A stretch of 63,546 nt of DNA from Alphaproteobacteria bacterium (lineage in GTDB: Bacteria > Pseudomonadota > Alphaproteobacteria > Rhizobiales > Hyphomicrobiaceae), in the NCBI GenBank assembly GCA_019137195.1, contig JAGVSR010000013.1:1-63546 (forward strand), read 5' to 3'. Made by a program: the position numbers and the translations under genes. The notes below the pieces were generated by a model. It had not been told where the DNA came from. It did not search any database and saw only the letters and a list, made by a program, of their open reading frames with translations. Below are positions 1 to 8,402 of the stretch, one piece after another; within the stretch, counting starts at the first letter, position 1, and every line of letters begins with the position of its first letter.

Positions 1-1467
1 GATGCGCTACGCGCGGCTGATTACGCGCCAATCGTGCGCAATGCGCTGGCCGCAGCCGTTCCCGGCGTTGAAGGGCGGGCTGCCAGGAAGCAGCTCAACG
101 ATCTCGTCAGCGTCGGTGCCGTCGATGGCGTGCGCGATCTGGTGCTCGCCGATCCGCAACTCGTCGGGCAGACGGCGACGGTACGCCACTTGTTGTCGGA
201 CAACGCCGACCTCTACCTCAAGGGCTACGAGACCAAGGTCTCGGGTCGCGCCGATACTCACGGGATCGCCACGCCGAGCGGCACGTCCGGCGAGGTGACG
301 ATCAGTGTCGCGGCCAATGACTTTGCCGGCGAGCTGGTTGCTATCAAGAAGGAGCTCGCGATCCGTGCGGCTGCCATCGAGCGCGAGGCCACCCGGCTGG
401 AGCAGTCGGCGGGCAGCGCCGTCAAGGCCCGTGTCGATGAGATGCGAGCTGAGGCCAAAGGGCTTGTCGATCGCTATTCCAAGCCCGCGATCGCCGAAAT
501 GGTGGACGGGCGCATGCCGAGCAGGCTGATCGCAATCAACGGCGGTCTCGTCAAGGTTTCCAAGCTTTCGGATACGCAGGTCATCGGCGAGGCCCTATTG
601 CCGCTCAGCTCGGCGTCCGATGCCGCGCCGGGCACATGGCAGGTCGTGACCTACGAGACGCCGGAGGGAAGCCGGAATATCTCGGACCGCTCCGTCGCCT
701 ATCTCGAGAAGCTCAAGGCCGACGGACGCATCGAGCGGCACTTCAACTGGCGCTTCTTCACCGCTGGCGACAGCCGCGAACCGGAGCTTGCCGGCATACG
801 CGGCTCTCTGGTTGGCTCCCTGATCACGCTGGCGATCACGCTGGCATTCTGCCTGCCTATTGGCGTGCTCGCCGCCATTTATCTCGAAAAGTTCGCGCCC
901 AAGAACCGGATCACCGACCTCATCGAGATCAACATCAACAATCTCGCGGCCGTGCCGTCGATCGTGTTTGGCCTCTTGGGGCTGGCCGTCTTCCTGAACT
1001 TCTTCGGCATGCCTCGCTCGGCCCCGCTCGTCGGCGGCCTCGTTCTCGGCCTCCTCGTCATGCCGACGATCATCATTGCCGCCCGTGCCGCTCTACGTGC
1101 GGTGCCGCCCTCCATCGAGGAGGCGGCGCTCGGCGTCGGCGCCTCCAAACAGCAGGCGATCTTCCACCATGTGCTGCCGCTGGCGCTGCCCGGCATCATG
1201 ACCGGCACCATCATTGGCATGGCGCATGCGCTTGGTGAGACGGCGCCGCTCCTCATGATCGGCATGATCGCCTTCATCGTCGACATACCGAAGAGCTTCA
1301 CCGAGGCCGCGACCGTGCTGCCGGTGCAGATCTACCTTTGGTCGGATCTGCCGGAGCCGGCCTTCCAGATGAAGACGGCGGCGGCCATCATCGTCCTGCT
1401 GGCGGTGTTGTTCCTGATGAACGGCACGGCGATTTGGCTCAGGAAGAAATTCGAGAAGCGCTGGTAG
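1..1467 (+). CDS. pstA: Phosphate ABC transporter permease PstA (5' end outside window)
   Basis: This is one of the two membrane permeases of the high-affinity phosphate importer PstSCAB. The frame is already open at base 1, so the true start lies outside the window. The first 250 or so residues form a long, mostly soluble extension typical of alphaproteobacterial PstA (DUF3333 type). The transmembrane part starts near GSLVGSLITLAITLAFCL and carries the permease EAA loop (EEAALGVGA, then HHVLPLALPG), which contacts the ATPase. Further hydrophobic segments run to the C-terminus, which ends in a basic tail. pstB begins 15 bases after the stop, followed by phoU and phoB, so the identification is secure. 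Expression is probably induced by PhoB under phosphate limitation from a promoter upstream of the window. Confidence 0.95.
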   Translation, partial: DALRAADYAPIVRNALAAAVPGVEGRAARKQLNDLVSVGAVDGVRDLVLADPQLVGQTATVRHLLSDNADLYLKGYETKVSGRADTHGIATPSGTSGEVTISVAANDFAGELVAIKKELAIRAAAIEREATRLEQSAGSAVKARVDEMRAEAKGLVDRYSKPAIAEMVDGRMPSRLIAINGGLVKVSKLSDTQVIGEALLPLSSASDAAPGTWQVVTYETPEGSRNISDRSVAYLEKLKADGRIERHFNWRFFTAGDSREPELAGIRGSLVGSLITLAITLAFCLPIGVLAAIYLEKFAPKNRITDLIEININNLAAVPSIVFGLLGLAVFLNFFGMPRSAPLVGGLVLGLLVMPTIIIAARAALRAVPPSIEEAALGVGASKQQAIFHHVLPLALPGIMTGTIIGMAHALGETAPLLMIGMIAFIVDIPKSFTEAATVLPVQIYLWSDLPEPAFQMKTAAAIIVLLAVLFLMNGTAIWLRKKFEKRW

Positions 1468-1482
1468 AGGGCAGAGGGACTC

Positions 1483-2295
1483 ATGGACATGACTGTCACA
1501 GCAGAGCTGCCGGGGGCACAGGCTGGCGCCGTCGTGCGAGTGCCGAAGATCTCGGCGCGCGGCGTAAATGTGTTCTACGGCGAGAAGCACGCATTGAAGG
1601 ACGTTTCCGTCGACATTCCGGGCAAGGGCGTCATGGCCTTCATCGGTCCCTCGGGCTGTGGCAAGTCCACGTTCCTGCGCTGCATCAACCGCATGAACGA
1701 TACCGTGCCCACGTGCCGCGTGACCGGCAAGCTGACAATCGACGGAGAGGACATTTACGATCCCACGCTCGATCCGGTGCAGCTCAGGGCTCGCGTCGGC
1801 ATGGTGTTCCAGAAGCCTAACCCGTTTCCGAAGTCGATCTACGAAAATATCGCCTACGGCCCGCGTATTCACGGCCTCGCCCGCACCAAGGCTGACCTCG
1901 ACGAAATCGTGACGTCGAGCCTGGAAAAGGCTGGCCTGTGGAACGAGGTCAAGGACCGGCTGAACGATCCCGGCACCGGTCTTTCCGGTGGCCAGCAGCA
2001 GCGGCTCTGCATTGCCCGCGCGGTCGCCGTGTCGCCGGACATCATCCTGATGGACGAGCCATGCTCGGCACTCGACCCCATCGCCACCGCAAAGGTCGAG
2101 GAGCTCATCGACGAGCTGCGCTCGAACTACTGCATCGTCATTGTCACCCACTCATTCGCGCAGGCTGCCCGTGTTTCGCAACGCACCGCTTTCTTCCATC
2201 TGGGGCTTCTGGTCGAGGAAGGTCCCACCGACTTCATCTTTGCAACGCCACGCGACCAGCGTACTCAGGACTACATCACAGGCCGATTCGGATAA
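1483..2295 (+). CDS. pstB: Phosphate ABC transporter ATP-binding protein PstB
   Basis: This cytoplasmic ATPase energises phosphate uptake with PstA and PstC. The 270-residue length is normal for PstB. Visible motifs are Walker [10 protein letters not shown], the Q-loop region [12 protein letters not shown] (the doubled FP is characteristic of PstB), the signature LSGGQQQRL, Walker [14 protein letters not shown] and the switch histidine in IVTHS. The early sequence [19 protein letters not shown] is the usual A-loop region. It lies between pstA and phoU with short gaps, so it is cotranscribed with them. An in-frame ATG two codons downstream is an alternative start. Nothing is unusual. Confidence 0.97.
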   Translation: MDMTVTAELPGAQAGAVVRVPKISARGVNVFYGEKHALKDVSVDIPGKGVMAFIGPSGCGKSTFLRCINRMNDTVPTCRVTGKLTIDGEDIYDPTLDPVQLRARVGMVFQKPNPFPKSIYENIAYGPRIHGLARTKADLDEIVTSSLEKAGLWNEVKDRLNDPGTGLSGGQQQRLCIARAVAVSPDIILMDEPCSALDPIATAKVEELIDELRSNYCIVIVTHSFAQAARVSQRTAFFHLGLLVEEGPTDFIFATPRDQRTQDYITGRFG

Positions 2296-2305
2296 GGACG
2301 CTGTT

Positions 2306-3022
2306 ATGAGCGAGCACATCGTCAAATCCTACGACGCCGAGTTCTCGGAGCTCGATCGCATGACCGCTGAGATGGGCGGGCTTGCGGAAGCGCTCATGCG
2401 TGATGCTATCGACGCTCTCGAACGCCGTGACCCCAAGCTCGCTGAGCAGGCGGTGGCGAGCGACAAGACCATCGACCAGCTCGAGCGCGAGGTCCAGGAG
2501 CGCGCGATCTACATGATCGCCAAGCGCCAGCCGATGGCCAACGACCTCCGCCACATCATGACTCTCCTGAAGATCGCCGGTGACCTGGAGCGCATCGGCG
2601 ACCTCGCCAAGAACATCGCCAAGCGCGCGCTCGCCATCTCCGGCGAGAGCCACCCCAAGCCGCTCTTGAGCGGGCTTCGGCATCTTGCCGATCAGGCCCA
2701 GCGGGAGGTGAAGGACGTGCTCGACGCCTTGGGTACCCGCGACGCCGACAAGGCTGTGCTGGTCTGGCGCGGCGATGCCGATCTGGACGCACTCTACAAC
2801 TCGGTGTTCCGAGAGCTCCTGACGTACATGATGGAGGATCCGCGCAAGATCGGGCTTTGCACTCATCTGCTGTTCGGCGCCAAGAACCTCGAGCGCATCG
2901 GCGACCATGCCACCAACATCGCCGAGAACGTATATTTCCTCGTCACCGGCAAGACGATGGCCGAGGACCGCCCCAAAGGTGACGACACGAGCTCGGTCGT
3001 CATCAACGATCCGAGAGCATGA
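2306..3022 (+). CDS. phoU: Phosphate signalling protein PhoU
   Basis: PhoU is a cytoplasmic helical protein that connects Pst transporter activity to the PhoR/PhoB system and keeps the Pho regulon off when phosphate is plentiful. The 238-residue product has two similar halves. Each carries the metal-binding helix signature, ERIGDLAKNIAKRAL in the first half and ERIGDHATNIAENV in the second. The ATG at 2306 was chosen because it begins MSEHIVKSYDAEFSEL, a normal PhoU N-terminus, and lies 10 bases after the pstB stop. An open frame extends further upstream, but that part overlaps pstB and does not look like PhoU. phoB follows after 6 bases. Confidence 0.96.
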   Translation: MSEHIVKSYDAEFSELDRMTAEMGGLAEALMRDAIDALERRDPKLAEQAVASDKTIDQLEREVQERAIYMIAKRQPMANDLRHIMTLLKIAGDLERIGDLAKNIAKRALAISGESHPKPLLSGLRHLADQAQREVKDVLDALGTRDADKAVLVWRGDADLDALYNSVFRELLTYMMEDPRKIGLCTHLLFGAKNLERIGDHATNIAENVYFLVTGKTMAEDRPKGDDTSSVVINDPRA

Positions 3023-3028
3023 CGCGAA

Positions 3029-3721
3029 ATGAAGCCATCGATCCTGGTCGTCGAGGATGACACCGCGCTGACCACCCTTCTGGAGTACAATCTGGCCGCA
3101 ACCGGCTACGACGTCGTTACCGCGCCTTCCGCCGAGATTGCAGCCGATCACCTGGCTGAGCAGACGTTCGATCTCATGGTGCTCGACTGGATGCTTCCGG
3201 GCCAGTCCGGCATCGAGTTCTGCAACCAGCTCCGTCGCTCCGGAAAATTCCCGAAGCTCCCGATCCTGATGCTGACTGCACGTGGCGAGGAGGCGGACCG
3301 CGTGCGTGGCCTTGCGACCGGCGCCGACGACTACGTTGTCAAGCCGTTCTCGGTTCCGGAGCTTTTGGCCCGCGTCAAGGCGCTGATGCGCCGTTCCGCG
3401 CCCGAGCGCGTGGCCGACAAGCTCACGTTCGGCGACATCACCCTCGATCGCGCCGCCCACAGGGTGCAGCGCGGCGCCCGCACGGTCCACGTCGGACCGA
3501 CCGAATATCGCCTGCTCGAGGTGCTGTTGGAAAGCGCCGGGCGCGTGCTATCGAGGAGCCAGCTCCTGGACCGCGCCTGGGGCACCGCGGCCGAGATCGA
3601 CGAGCGCACGGTCGACGTCCACATCGGCCGGCTCAGGAAGGCTCTGGTCCGCGGCGCCGAGAGCGATCCCATCCGCACGGTCCGCGGGGCAGGCTACGCG
3701 CTGTCCGACGAGCTCGAGTAG
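3029..3721 (+). CDS. phoB: Phosphate regulon response regulator PhoB
   Basis: PhoB is the DNA-binding response regulator of phosphate starvation. The receiver domain (about residues 1-120) shows the acidic pocket VVEDD, the phospho-acceptor aspartate in LMVLDWMLPG, and the lysine in YVVKPFSV. The C-terminal OmpR-type winged helix (about 130-228) includes VGPTEYRLLEVLL and RTVDVHIGRLRKAL, which is the recognition-helix region. The gene is last in the pst-phoU-phoB run. The sensor kinase PhoR is not within the window and probably lies upstream of pstA. Three Pho-box-like repeats begin about 80 bases downstream, ahead of the porin, so that porin is a likely direct target. Confidence 0.95.
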   Translation: MKPSILVVEDDTALTTLLEYNLAATGYDVVTAPSAEIAADHLAEQTFDLMVLDWMLPGQSGIEFCNQLRRSGKFPKLPILMLTARGEEADRVRGLATGADDYVVKPFSVPELLARVKALMRRSAPERVADKLTFGDITLDRAAHRVQRGARTVHVGPTEYRLLEVLLESAGRVLSRSQLLDRAWGTAAEIDERTVDVHIGRLRKALVRGAESDPIRTVRGAGYALSDELE

Positions 3722-3803
3722 ATCGGTCGATCGGGGGCCCCTTGGGCGGGGCTTGTGCGGTGCAGCGTGGCCGGTTTGCAACGCCGGCAGCACAAGCGAA
3801 CCG

Positions 3804-3832
3804 GTGTCATCCAACTGTCACATACCTGTTAT
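3804..3832 (+). promoter_or_regulatory. Three tandem Pho-box-like repeats upstream of porin
   Basis: Three heptamers lie head to tail at exact 11-bp spacing: GTGTCAT (3804-3810), CTGTCAC (3815-3821) and CTGTTAT (3826-3832), separated by CCAA and ATAC. The known PhoB site is CTGTCAT, four bases, then a second CTGTCAT-like heptamer, so this is a one-and-a-half site that could bind two or more PhoB dimers. It is about 70 bases upstream of the porin start and just after phoB. I could not pick a convincing -10 hexamer downstream. Confidence 0.75.
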
Positions 3833-3903
3833 CCCCCCGTGATTTTGTGGGCCTAGGGAAGGCAGTGTTAAGGAATTCTCGTGTCAACTGGGGGACCAAG
3901 ACT

Positions 3904-5325
3904 ATGAAGTATCTGTTGGTTAGCGTTGCTGCGGCGGCAGTGACGCTCACGGCCGGACAGGCCTCCGCCGCCGATCTTGGCGGCAACTGCTGCGCCGACC
4001 TCGAGGAGCGTGTCGCCGAGCTCGAGGCGACCACGGCCCGCAAGGGCAACCGCAAAGTTTCGCTCACGGTCTACGGCCAGGTCAACGAGGCCGTGATGTT
4101 CTGGGACGATGGCGGCGAGAGCAACGCCTACGTCGTCACCAACGACAACTCCCGCTCGCGCTTCGGCTTCAAGGGCGACGCCAAGATCACCGAAGGCTGG
4201 AAAGCCGGCTACGTGCTCGAGATCGGTGTCCGCGGCGCCAACTCCAAGCGCTTCAACCAGTCGGACGAGGATGCTGTCCGCAGCCTCGACGTGCGCCACA
4301 GCCGCTGGTTCCTGGCCAGCAAGGAGCTCGGCACCGTCAGCGTCGGCACCACGCCGACCGCCTCCGAGGCCTCGACCGAGGTCAACCTCGCTCACACCAA
4401 GGACGTCGCCAAGTATTCCGACGTGGAAGACTCGGCACTCGGTCTGTTCCTCCGCACGACGTCCGGGCAGCTCAGCTCTGGCGGTACCGCCGAGTTCGAT
4501 GCGAAGACAGGCGCGATCAAGCGGAACAGCGAGGTGCAGTGGCGCCGCATGATCCGCCATACCGGCGACCAGCCGGGCGAGACCGAGCGTCGCCAGGGCG
4601 TGTGGTACGTGTCGCCGGAGTTCGGCGGCTTCAACGTCGAGGCCGGCTGGGGTACCGACGACTACTGGGACATCGGCCTCAAGTACAAGGGTGACGCAGC
4701 TGGGTTCAAGCTTGCTGCTGCCATCGCGTACGGTCAGAATACCAACGAGGAAGGCAATGACAACTCCTTCGTCGAGTGCTTGAGCACCGACCGCGTTGCA
4801 GCCAAGGGATCCGGCACCGGCTCTCTCGCCGACTGCGAGCACGCGGGCGGCTCGATCAGCGTCATGCACGAGGCAACCGGCCTCTACTTCAACCTTGCCG
4901 GTGGCTACTTCAAGGACAATAACGTTCTCTTCGATAGCGACATCGACGGCACCAACGCCGACGACACCTCGACGTTCTATGCCATCGAGGCAGGTATCGA
5001 GAAGAAGTTCTTCGAGCTCGGCAAGACGACCCTGTTCGGCCAGTACTACGATTACGACGGTGGTGCCAACGGACGTCTGACCGTCGATGCGGACGACCCG
5101 ATCCACGGCAGCCCGCTACTCGGAGACGCCAACGTGTTCAGCTCCTCGCTCCAGATGTACGGCGGTGGCGTCGTGCAGGAGATCGCCAGCGCCTCCATGC
5201 TGCTCTATCTCTACTACCGTCACTACGAGACCGATCTGGCGCTTGTGAACGACGACGTCGTCTTCCAGTCGGCTCCTCTCGAGAGCCTCGACGTTGTGGT
5301 CGGCGGCGGCCTGATCAAGTTCTAG
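3904..5325 (+). CDS. Outer-membrane porin (Porin_2-like), probably phosphate-regulated
   Basis: This is a 473-residue outer-membrane channel protein. Residues 1-24 are a classical signal peptide (MKYLLVSVAAAAVTLTAGQA, cleaved after ASA). A short helical stretch with LEERVAELEATT follows, as is common in alphaproteobacterial porins. The rest alternates polar and aromatic residues in beta-strand fashion, beginning KVSLTVYGQVNEAVMFWDDG. The last strand ends in [13 protein letters not shown] (GGGLIKF), the usual signal for outer-membrane assembly. The ATG at 3904 was chosen because it begins the signal peptide; the open frame extends upstream without coding character. The Pho-like repeats suggest it imports phosphate or phosphorylated compounds during starvation, by analogy with other Pho-regulated porins; substrate choice cannot be read from sequence. 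A terminator follows. Confidence 0.88.
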   Translation: MKYLLVSVAAAAVTLTAGQASAADLGGNCCADLEERVAELEATTARKGNRKVSLTVYGQVNEAVMFWDDGGESNAYVVTNDNSRSRFGFKGDAKITEGWKAGYVLEIGVRGANSKRFNQSDEDAVRSLDVRHSRWFLASKELGTVSVGTTPTASEASTEVNLAHTKDVAKYSDVEDSALGLFLRTTSGQLSSGGTAEFDAKTGAIKRNSEVQWRRMIRHTGDQPGETERRQGVWYVSPEFGGFNVEAGWGTDDYWDIGLKYKGDAAGFKLAAAIAYGQNTNEEGNDNSFVECLSTDRVAAKGSGTGSLADCEHAGGSISVMHEATGLYFNLAGGYFKDNNVLFDSDIDGTNADDTSTFYAIEAGIEKKFFELGKTTLFGQYYDYDGGANGRLTVDADDPIHGSPLLGDANVFSSSLQMYGGGVVQEIASASMLLYLYYRHYETDLALVNDDVVFQSAPLESLDVVVGGGLIKF

Positions 5326-5354
5326 TCGCCGGAATTCCTCTCCCGTCGTGGCAG

Positions 5355-5387
5355 GGGCCGTCCTTCGGGGCGGCCCTTGTCTTTTTT
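5355..5387 (+). terminator. Rho-independent terminator after porin
   Basis: A nine-base-pair GC-rich stem (5355-5363 with 5368-5376, one G-U pair) closes a UUCG tetraloop and is followed by TTGTCTTTTTT. It lies 30 bases after the porin stop and is a textbook intrinsic terminator. Confidence 0.92.
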
Positions 5388-5533
5388 CTCATCCGGCCGT
5401 CTGTGCTCGAGGCAGCAGCCTCGTCGATGTGCCGCCCGGCACGAGCTCGCATGCGGCGTCGAGAAGGTGTCGCGTCAGTGCGGCGGCGCGCAGGGGGAGG
5501 CAGGGCGCGCGGGAGGGCGTGTGAAGTCCTCGA

Positions 5534-6013
5534 TCACCGCGCCTTGACCCCGCCCATCCGGCAGATCTCCGCCCACTCCTGAGCCGCGACCGGCTGCACC
5601 GACAGCCGTGAGTTCGTGGTGAGCACCATGCCCGCAAGCTTGGGGTTTGCCTTGATGGCATCGAGGCTGACCGGCTTGGCGAGCGGCACCACAGCCTTCA
5701 CGTCCACGCACTCCCACTTGCCGGTGTCGTCGGTCTGATCGGGATGCGCCGCCGCGATCACCTCGAGGATGCCGACCGCCTCCCGTCCTTCGTTCGAATG
5801 ATAGAAGAAGCCGCGGTCGCCGACGTTCATCGCCCGCATGTAGTTGCGTGCCTGGTAGTTCCTCACGCCCGTCCACGGCTCACCCATCTCGCCCTTTGCC
5901 ACGAGATCGCTCCACGAGAACACATCGGGCTCGGATTTCAGGAGCCAGTAGCCGCTGGTGGTGCCGGGTCCGTCGCCCGGATTTGTTTTGCGTCCTGCTG
6001 TCTTGGTCGCCAT
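5534..6013 (-). CDS. EVE domain-containing protein
   Basis: This 159-residue protein belongs to the EVE family (PUA-like fold), whose members are thought to bind modified bases in DNA or RNA. The N-terminal 20 residues are basic and low-complexity. The EVE core starts at YWLLKSEPDVFSW, continues through GVRNYQARNYMRAM (the conserved W..VRN.QARN region) and GFFYHSN, and ends near EWAEICRMGG. The length is typical. It follows the GtrA-like gene on the same strand after 128 bases, so it may have its own promoter. The exact ligand is unknown. Confidence 0.88.
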   Translation of the reverse strand: MATKTAGRKTNPGDGPGTTSGYWLLKSEPDVFSWSDLVAKGEMGEPWTGVRNYQARNYMRAMNVGDRGFFYHSNEGREAVGILEVIAAAHPDQTDDTGKWECVDVKAVVPLAKPVSLDAIKANPKLAGMVLTTNSRLSVQPVAAQEWAEICRMGGVKAR

Positions 6014-6141
6014 GTTGCACTCCCGATCGAGCCGTGGAGCCTATCGCACGGCCATGCTGCGGCAAGCCCGTGGGATGCGCATATGAGTGGTCTATCCGGT
6101 GTTTTCCAGGGACGGGATGACGCGATTGGATGAGTGTGGAC

Positions 6142-6645
6142 TCACGCCCGGCCGGCAAAGACGACCGACCGCCTGAGCACGAACACCGCAGCGAATGCCA
6201 GTATGACGGCCGCGAGCTTGGCGGCCATGGCGCCTGCATGGAAGACCTCGGTAATGACGGCGATCACGAGCGCCGTGACGCCGATGCCGACGAGCCCGCT
6301 CACCGCAAACTCCAGGAACAAGCGCAGCTGGGACTTTCCGGTCCCCTTACTGTCGAACACGAGCCGGGTTGACAGCGAGAAATGGAGCATGAGCCCGTGG
6401 ACGTAGCCGAGCACGCCTGCCGCCGACGGCCGCCAGCCGAAGCCCGTCAGCACGACATAGACGGTGATGTCGAGCGCGAGCGCCGCCACGCTCGCGAGCG
6501 AGTAGCGGCTGATTTGCGGTGTCATGTCGACGAGCGGGTGGAGCGTCGCCGGCAGTACTTGGCGCAGGAGCCCGGCAACGGCCGGCCACGCGTCCGCGAG
6601 GTCGAGCCGCCGGGGAGATTCGGAGGTCTTGGCGTCCAACGTCAT
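6142..6645 (-). CDS. GtrA-like membrane protein
   Basis: This 167-residue protein has four hydrophobic segments: YSLASVAALALDITVYVVLT, then the GVLGYVHGLMLHF region, FAVSGLVGIGVTALVIAVI, and KLAAVILAFAAVFVLRRSV. The sequence FxxRxxVF near the end is the usual GtrA-family close. GtrA-like proteins are linked to moving polyprenyl-phosphate sugars across the inner membrane for glycan decoration. The start at 6645 overlaps the stop of the upstream FAD oxidoreductase by four bases (ATGA), so the two are translationally coupled. A soluble stretch of about 45 residues precedes the first membrane segment. The sugar is unknown. Confidence 0.85.
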   Translation of the reverse strand: MTLDAKTSESPRRLDLADAWPAVAGLLRQVLPATLHPLVDMTPQISRYSLASVAALALDITVYVVLTGFGWRPSAAGVLGYVHGLMLHFSLSTRLVFDSKGTGKSQLRLFLEFAVSGLVGIGVTALVIAVITEVFHAGAMAAKLAAVILAFAAVFVLRRSVVFAGRA

Positions 6646-8162
6646 GACCGCTCGCCGGCACGCTTCGGTACCATGCGTACGCTCTGAAGGGCCTCGTGCG
6701 AGCCCGAGTTGCCCGCCTCGTGATACTCCGCGTCCTCGTTGACGTTCCACACGTCGTAGAGCTTCTCGCCCGCGATGATGTTCTTGACCGTCAGCATCGA
6801 GGTCATCATCGCGTGGTCCTGGTTGTTGTACTTGTGCATGCCGTTGCGTCCAACCAAGTGCAGGTTCGGGTAATTGGCCTCGATGTCCTCGCGGATGGTG
6901 TCGACGTGGAAGCGATAGAGGTCGTCGTACACCGGGTACGCCTTCTTCTGCCGCACCACGCAGCCGTCGGTGATGTCTTGGGGCCGAGCGAGGCCGATTC
7001 TGGCGAGCTCGGTCTTGGCGAGCTGAATGAGATCGTCGTCGGACGAGGCCCAGAGACCATCGCCCTCGAAGCAGAAGTATTCGAGGCCGAGGCAGGTCGA
7101 GGTCTCGTCCGGGATGAGCTCCGGGGACCACGAGCGGAAGTTCTGGATACGCCCGACCTTCACCGACGGCTCGTGAATGTAGATCCAGTTGTCGGGGAAG
7201 AGATCGGGCTTGTCGACCATGAGCGCGACGGTGAGGAAGTCTCGGTAGCGGAGCCGCTCGGCCGCGGGGAGACTGATCGGTTCCGGGGTTATGGCGGCCA
7301 TCAGCTCGCGCACCGGTGCCGACGAGATCACGTGGTCGGCGGTGTAGACGCGGCACTCGCCGTCGGCGGTCCTGGCCGTGATCGTCCACACGCCGAGGTG
7401 CTTGTCGTGGGTGAGGCTCTCGAGCGTGGTCCCCATGTGGATGGTGCCGCCCTGTGCGAGCGTCTTGGCGGCGGCGGCCTCCCACATCATGCCAGGACCC
7501 TTGCGCGGATATTGGAAGCTCTCGATCAGCGTCTTGATGACCTCGCCGTCGTGGGCCGTCGTTCCGTCCTTCTGTCCCTTGGGCAGGATGGAATTTCTGA
7601 GCGCATTCGACATGGCGCTCCATAGATCGAGGCCCTTGATGCGCTGCGCAGCCCAGTCGGCCGAGATCTCGTCGCAGCTCATGCCCCACACTTTCTCCGT
7701 GTAGGTCTTGAAGAAGATCGAGAACAGCCGCTCGCCGAACTGGTTCGATACCCACTGGTGGAACGTCACCGGCTTCTCGTTGGGGAACGCCTGCTTGTAG
7801 AGGAACGAGAGAACGCAAAGCCCGCTCTCGACGACTCCGAGGTTCGTCAGCGCCTCGAACGCCTTCAGGGGATAGGAGTAGTACTTGCCGTCGTAGTAGA
7901 TCCGCGACAGGCGCGGTCGTTCGATGAAGTCCTGCGGCAGGATCTCCTTCCACAGGTCCACGACCTCCTTCGACTTCGAGAAGAAGCGGTGCCCGCCGAT
8001 GTCGAATTTGTAGCCCTTGTAGTGCGCGGTGCGGCTGATGCCGCCGACGTAGGAAGGGTCGGCCTCGATCACGGTGGTGAGCGCGCCCGCCTTGGTGAGG
8101 AGGTACGATGCGGTCAATCCTGCGGGTCCAGCGCCGATAATGAAGACTTCCGAGTGACTCAT
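6642..8162 (-). CDS. NAD(P)/FAD-dependent oxidoreductase (amine oxidase/UDP-galactopyranose mutase-like)
   Basis: This 506-residue flavoprotein begins with a dinucleotide-binding motif, FIIGAGPAGLTASYLL, followed by VIEADPSYVGG and FDIGGHRFFSK, features shared by the protoporphyrinogen oxidase/UDP-galactopyranose mutase-like group. The C-terminal FAD-closing region reads NLHLVGRNGMHKYNNQDH. The substrate is not identifiable, but coupling to a GtrA-like gene and divergence from a GT-C glycosyltransferase point to modification of a lipid-linked sugar or surface glycan. The start at 8162 begins MSHSEVFIIGAG, which leaves the usual short lead before the Rossmann strand. The role is inferred from context. 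Confidence 0.8.
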   Translation of the reverse strand: MSHSEVFIIGAGPAGLTASYLLTKAGALTTVIEADPSYVGGISRTAHYKGYKFDIGGHRFFSKSKEVVDLWKEILPQDFIERPRLSRIYYDGKYYSYPLKAFEALTNLGVVESGLCVLSFLYKQAFPNEKPVTFHQWVSNQFGERLFSIFFKTYTEKVWGMSCDEISADWAAQRIKGLDLWSAMSNALRNSILPKGQKDGTTAHDGEVIKTLIESFQYPRKGPGMMWEAAAAKTLAQGGTIHMGTTLESLTHDKHLGVWTITARTADGECRVYTADHVISSAPVRELMAAITPEPISLPAAERLRYRDFLTVALMVDKPDLFPDNWIYIHEPSVKVGRIQNFRSWSPELIPDETSTCLGLEYFCFEGDGLWASSDDDLIQLAKTELARIGLARPQDITDGCVVRQKKAYPVYDDLYRFHVDTIREDIEANYPNLHLVGRNGMHKYNNQDHAMMTSMLTVKNIIAGEKLYDVWNVNEDAEYHEAGNSGSHEALQSVRMVPKRAGERS

Positions 8163-8402
8163 GAACGCCGGGCCTTTCCAACTCGTTTACGCATGTCTTG
8201 AACTGAGTGCCGCCGCCGGGCGTGCGCGACCTGTCGCCCGCCCGCAATGGCTGATCGCCTCGGACAGTACTTAGAAACGCTGAACTTAGTCTTGAGAATG
8301 CAGGCTTTCGGCTGCGCGTTCCGCCGGCGGACGCACTCGTTTACCGGCACGCAAGCACGCCGCCCCTAATGTGGTCTTTTCGGGCAGCGAGGATCGGTAC
8401 CT

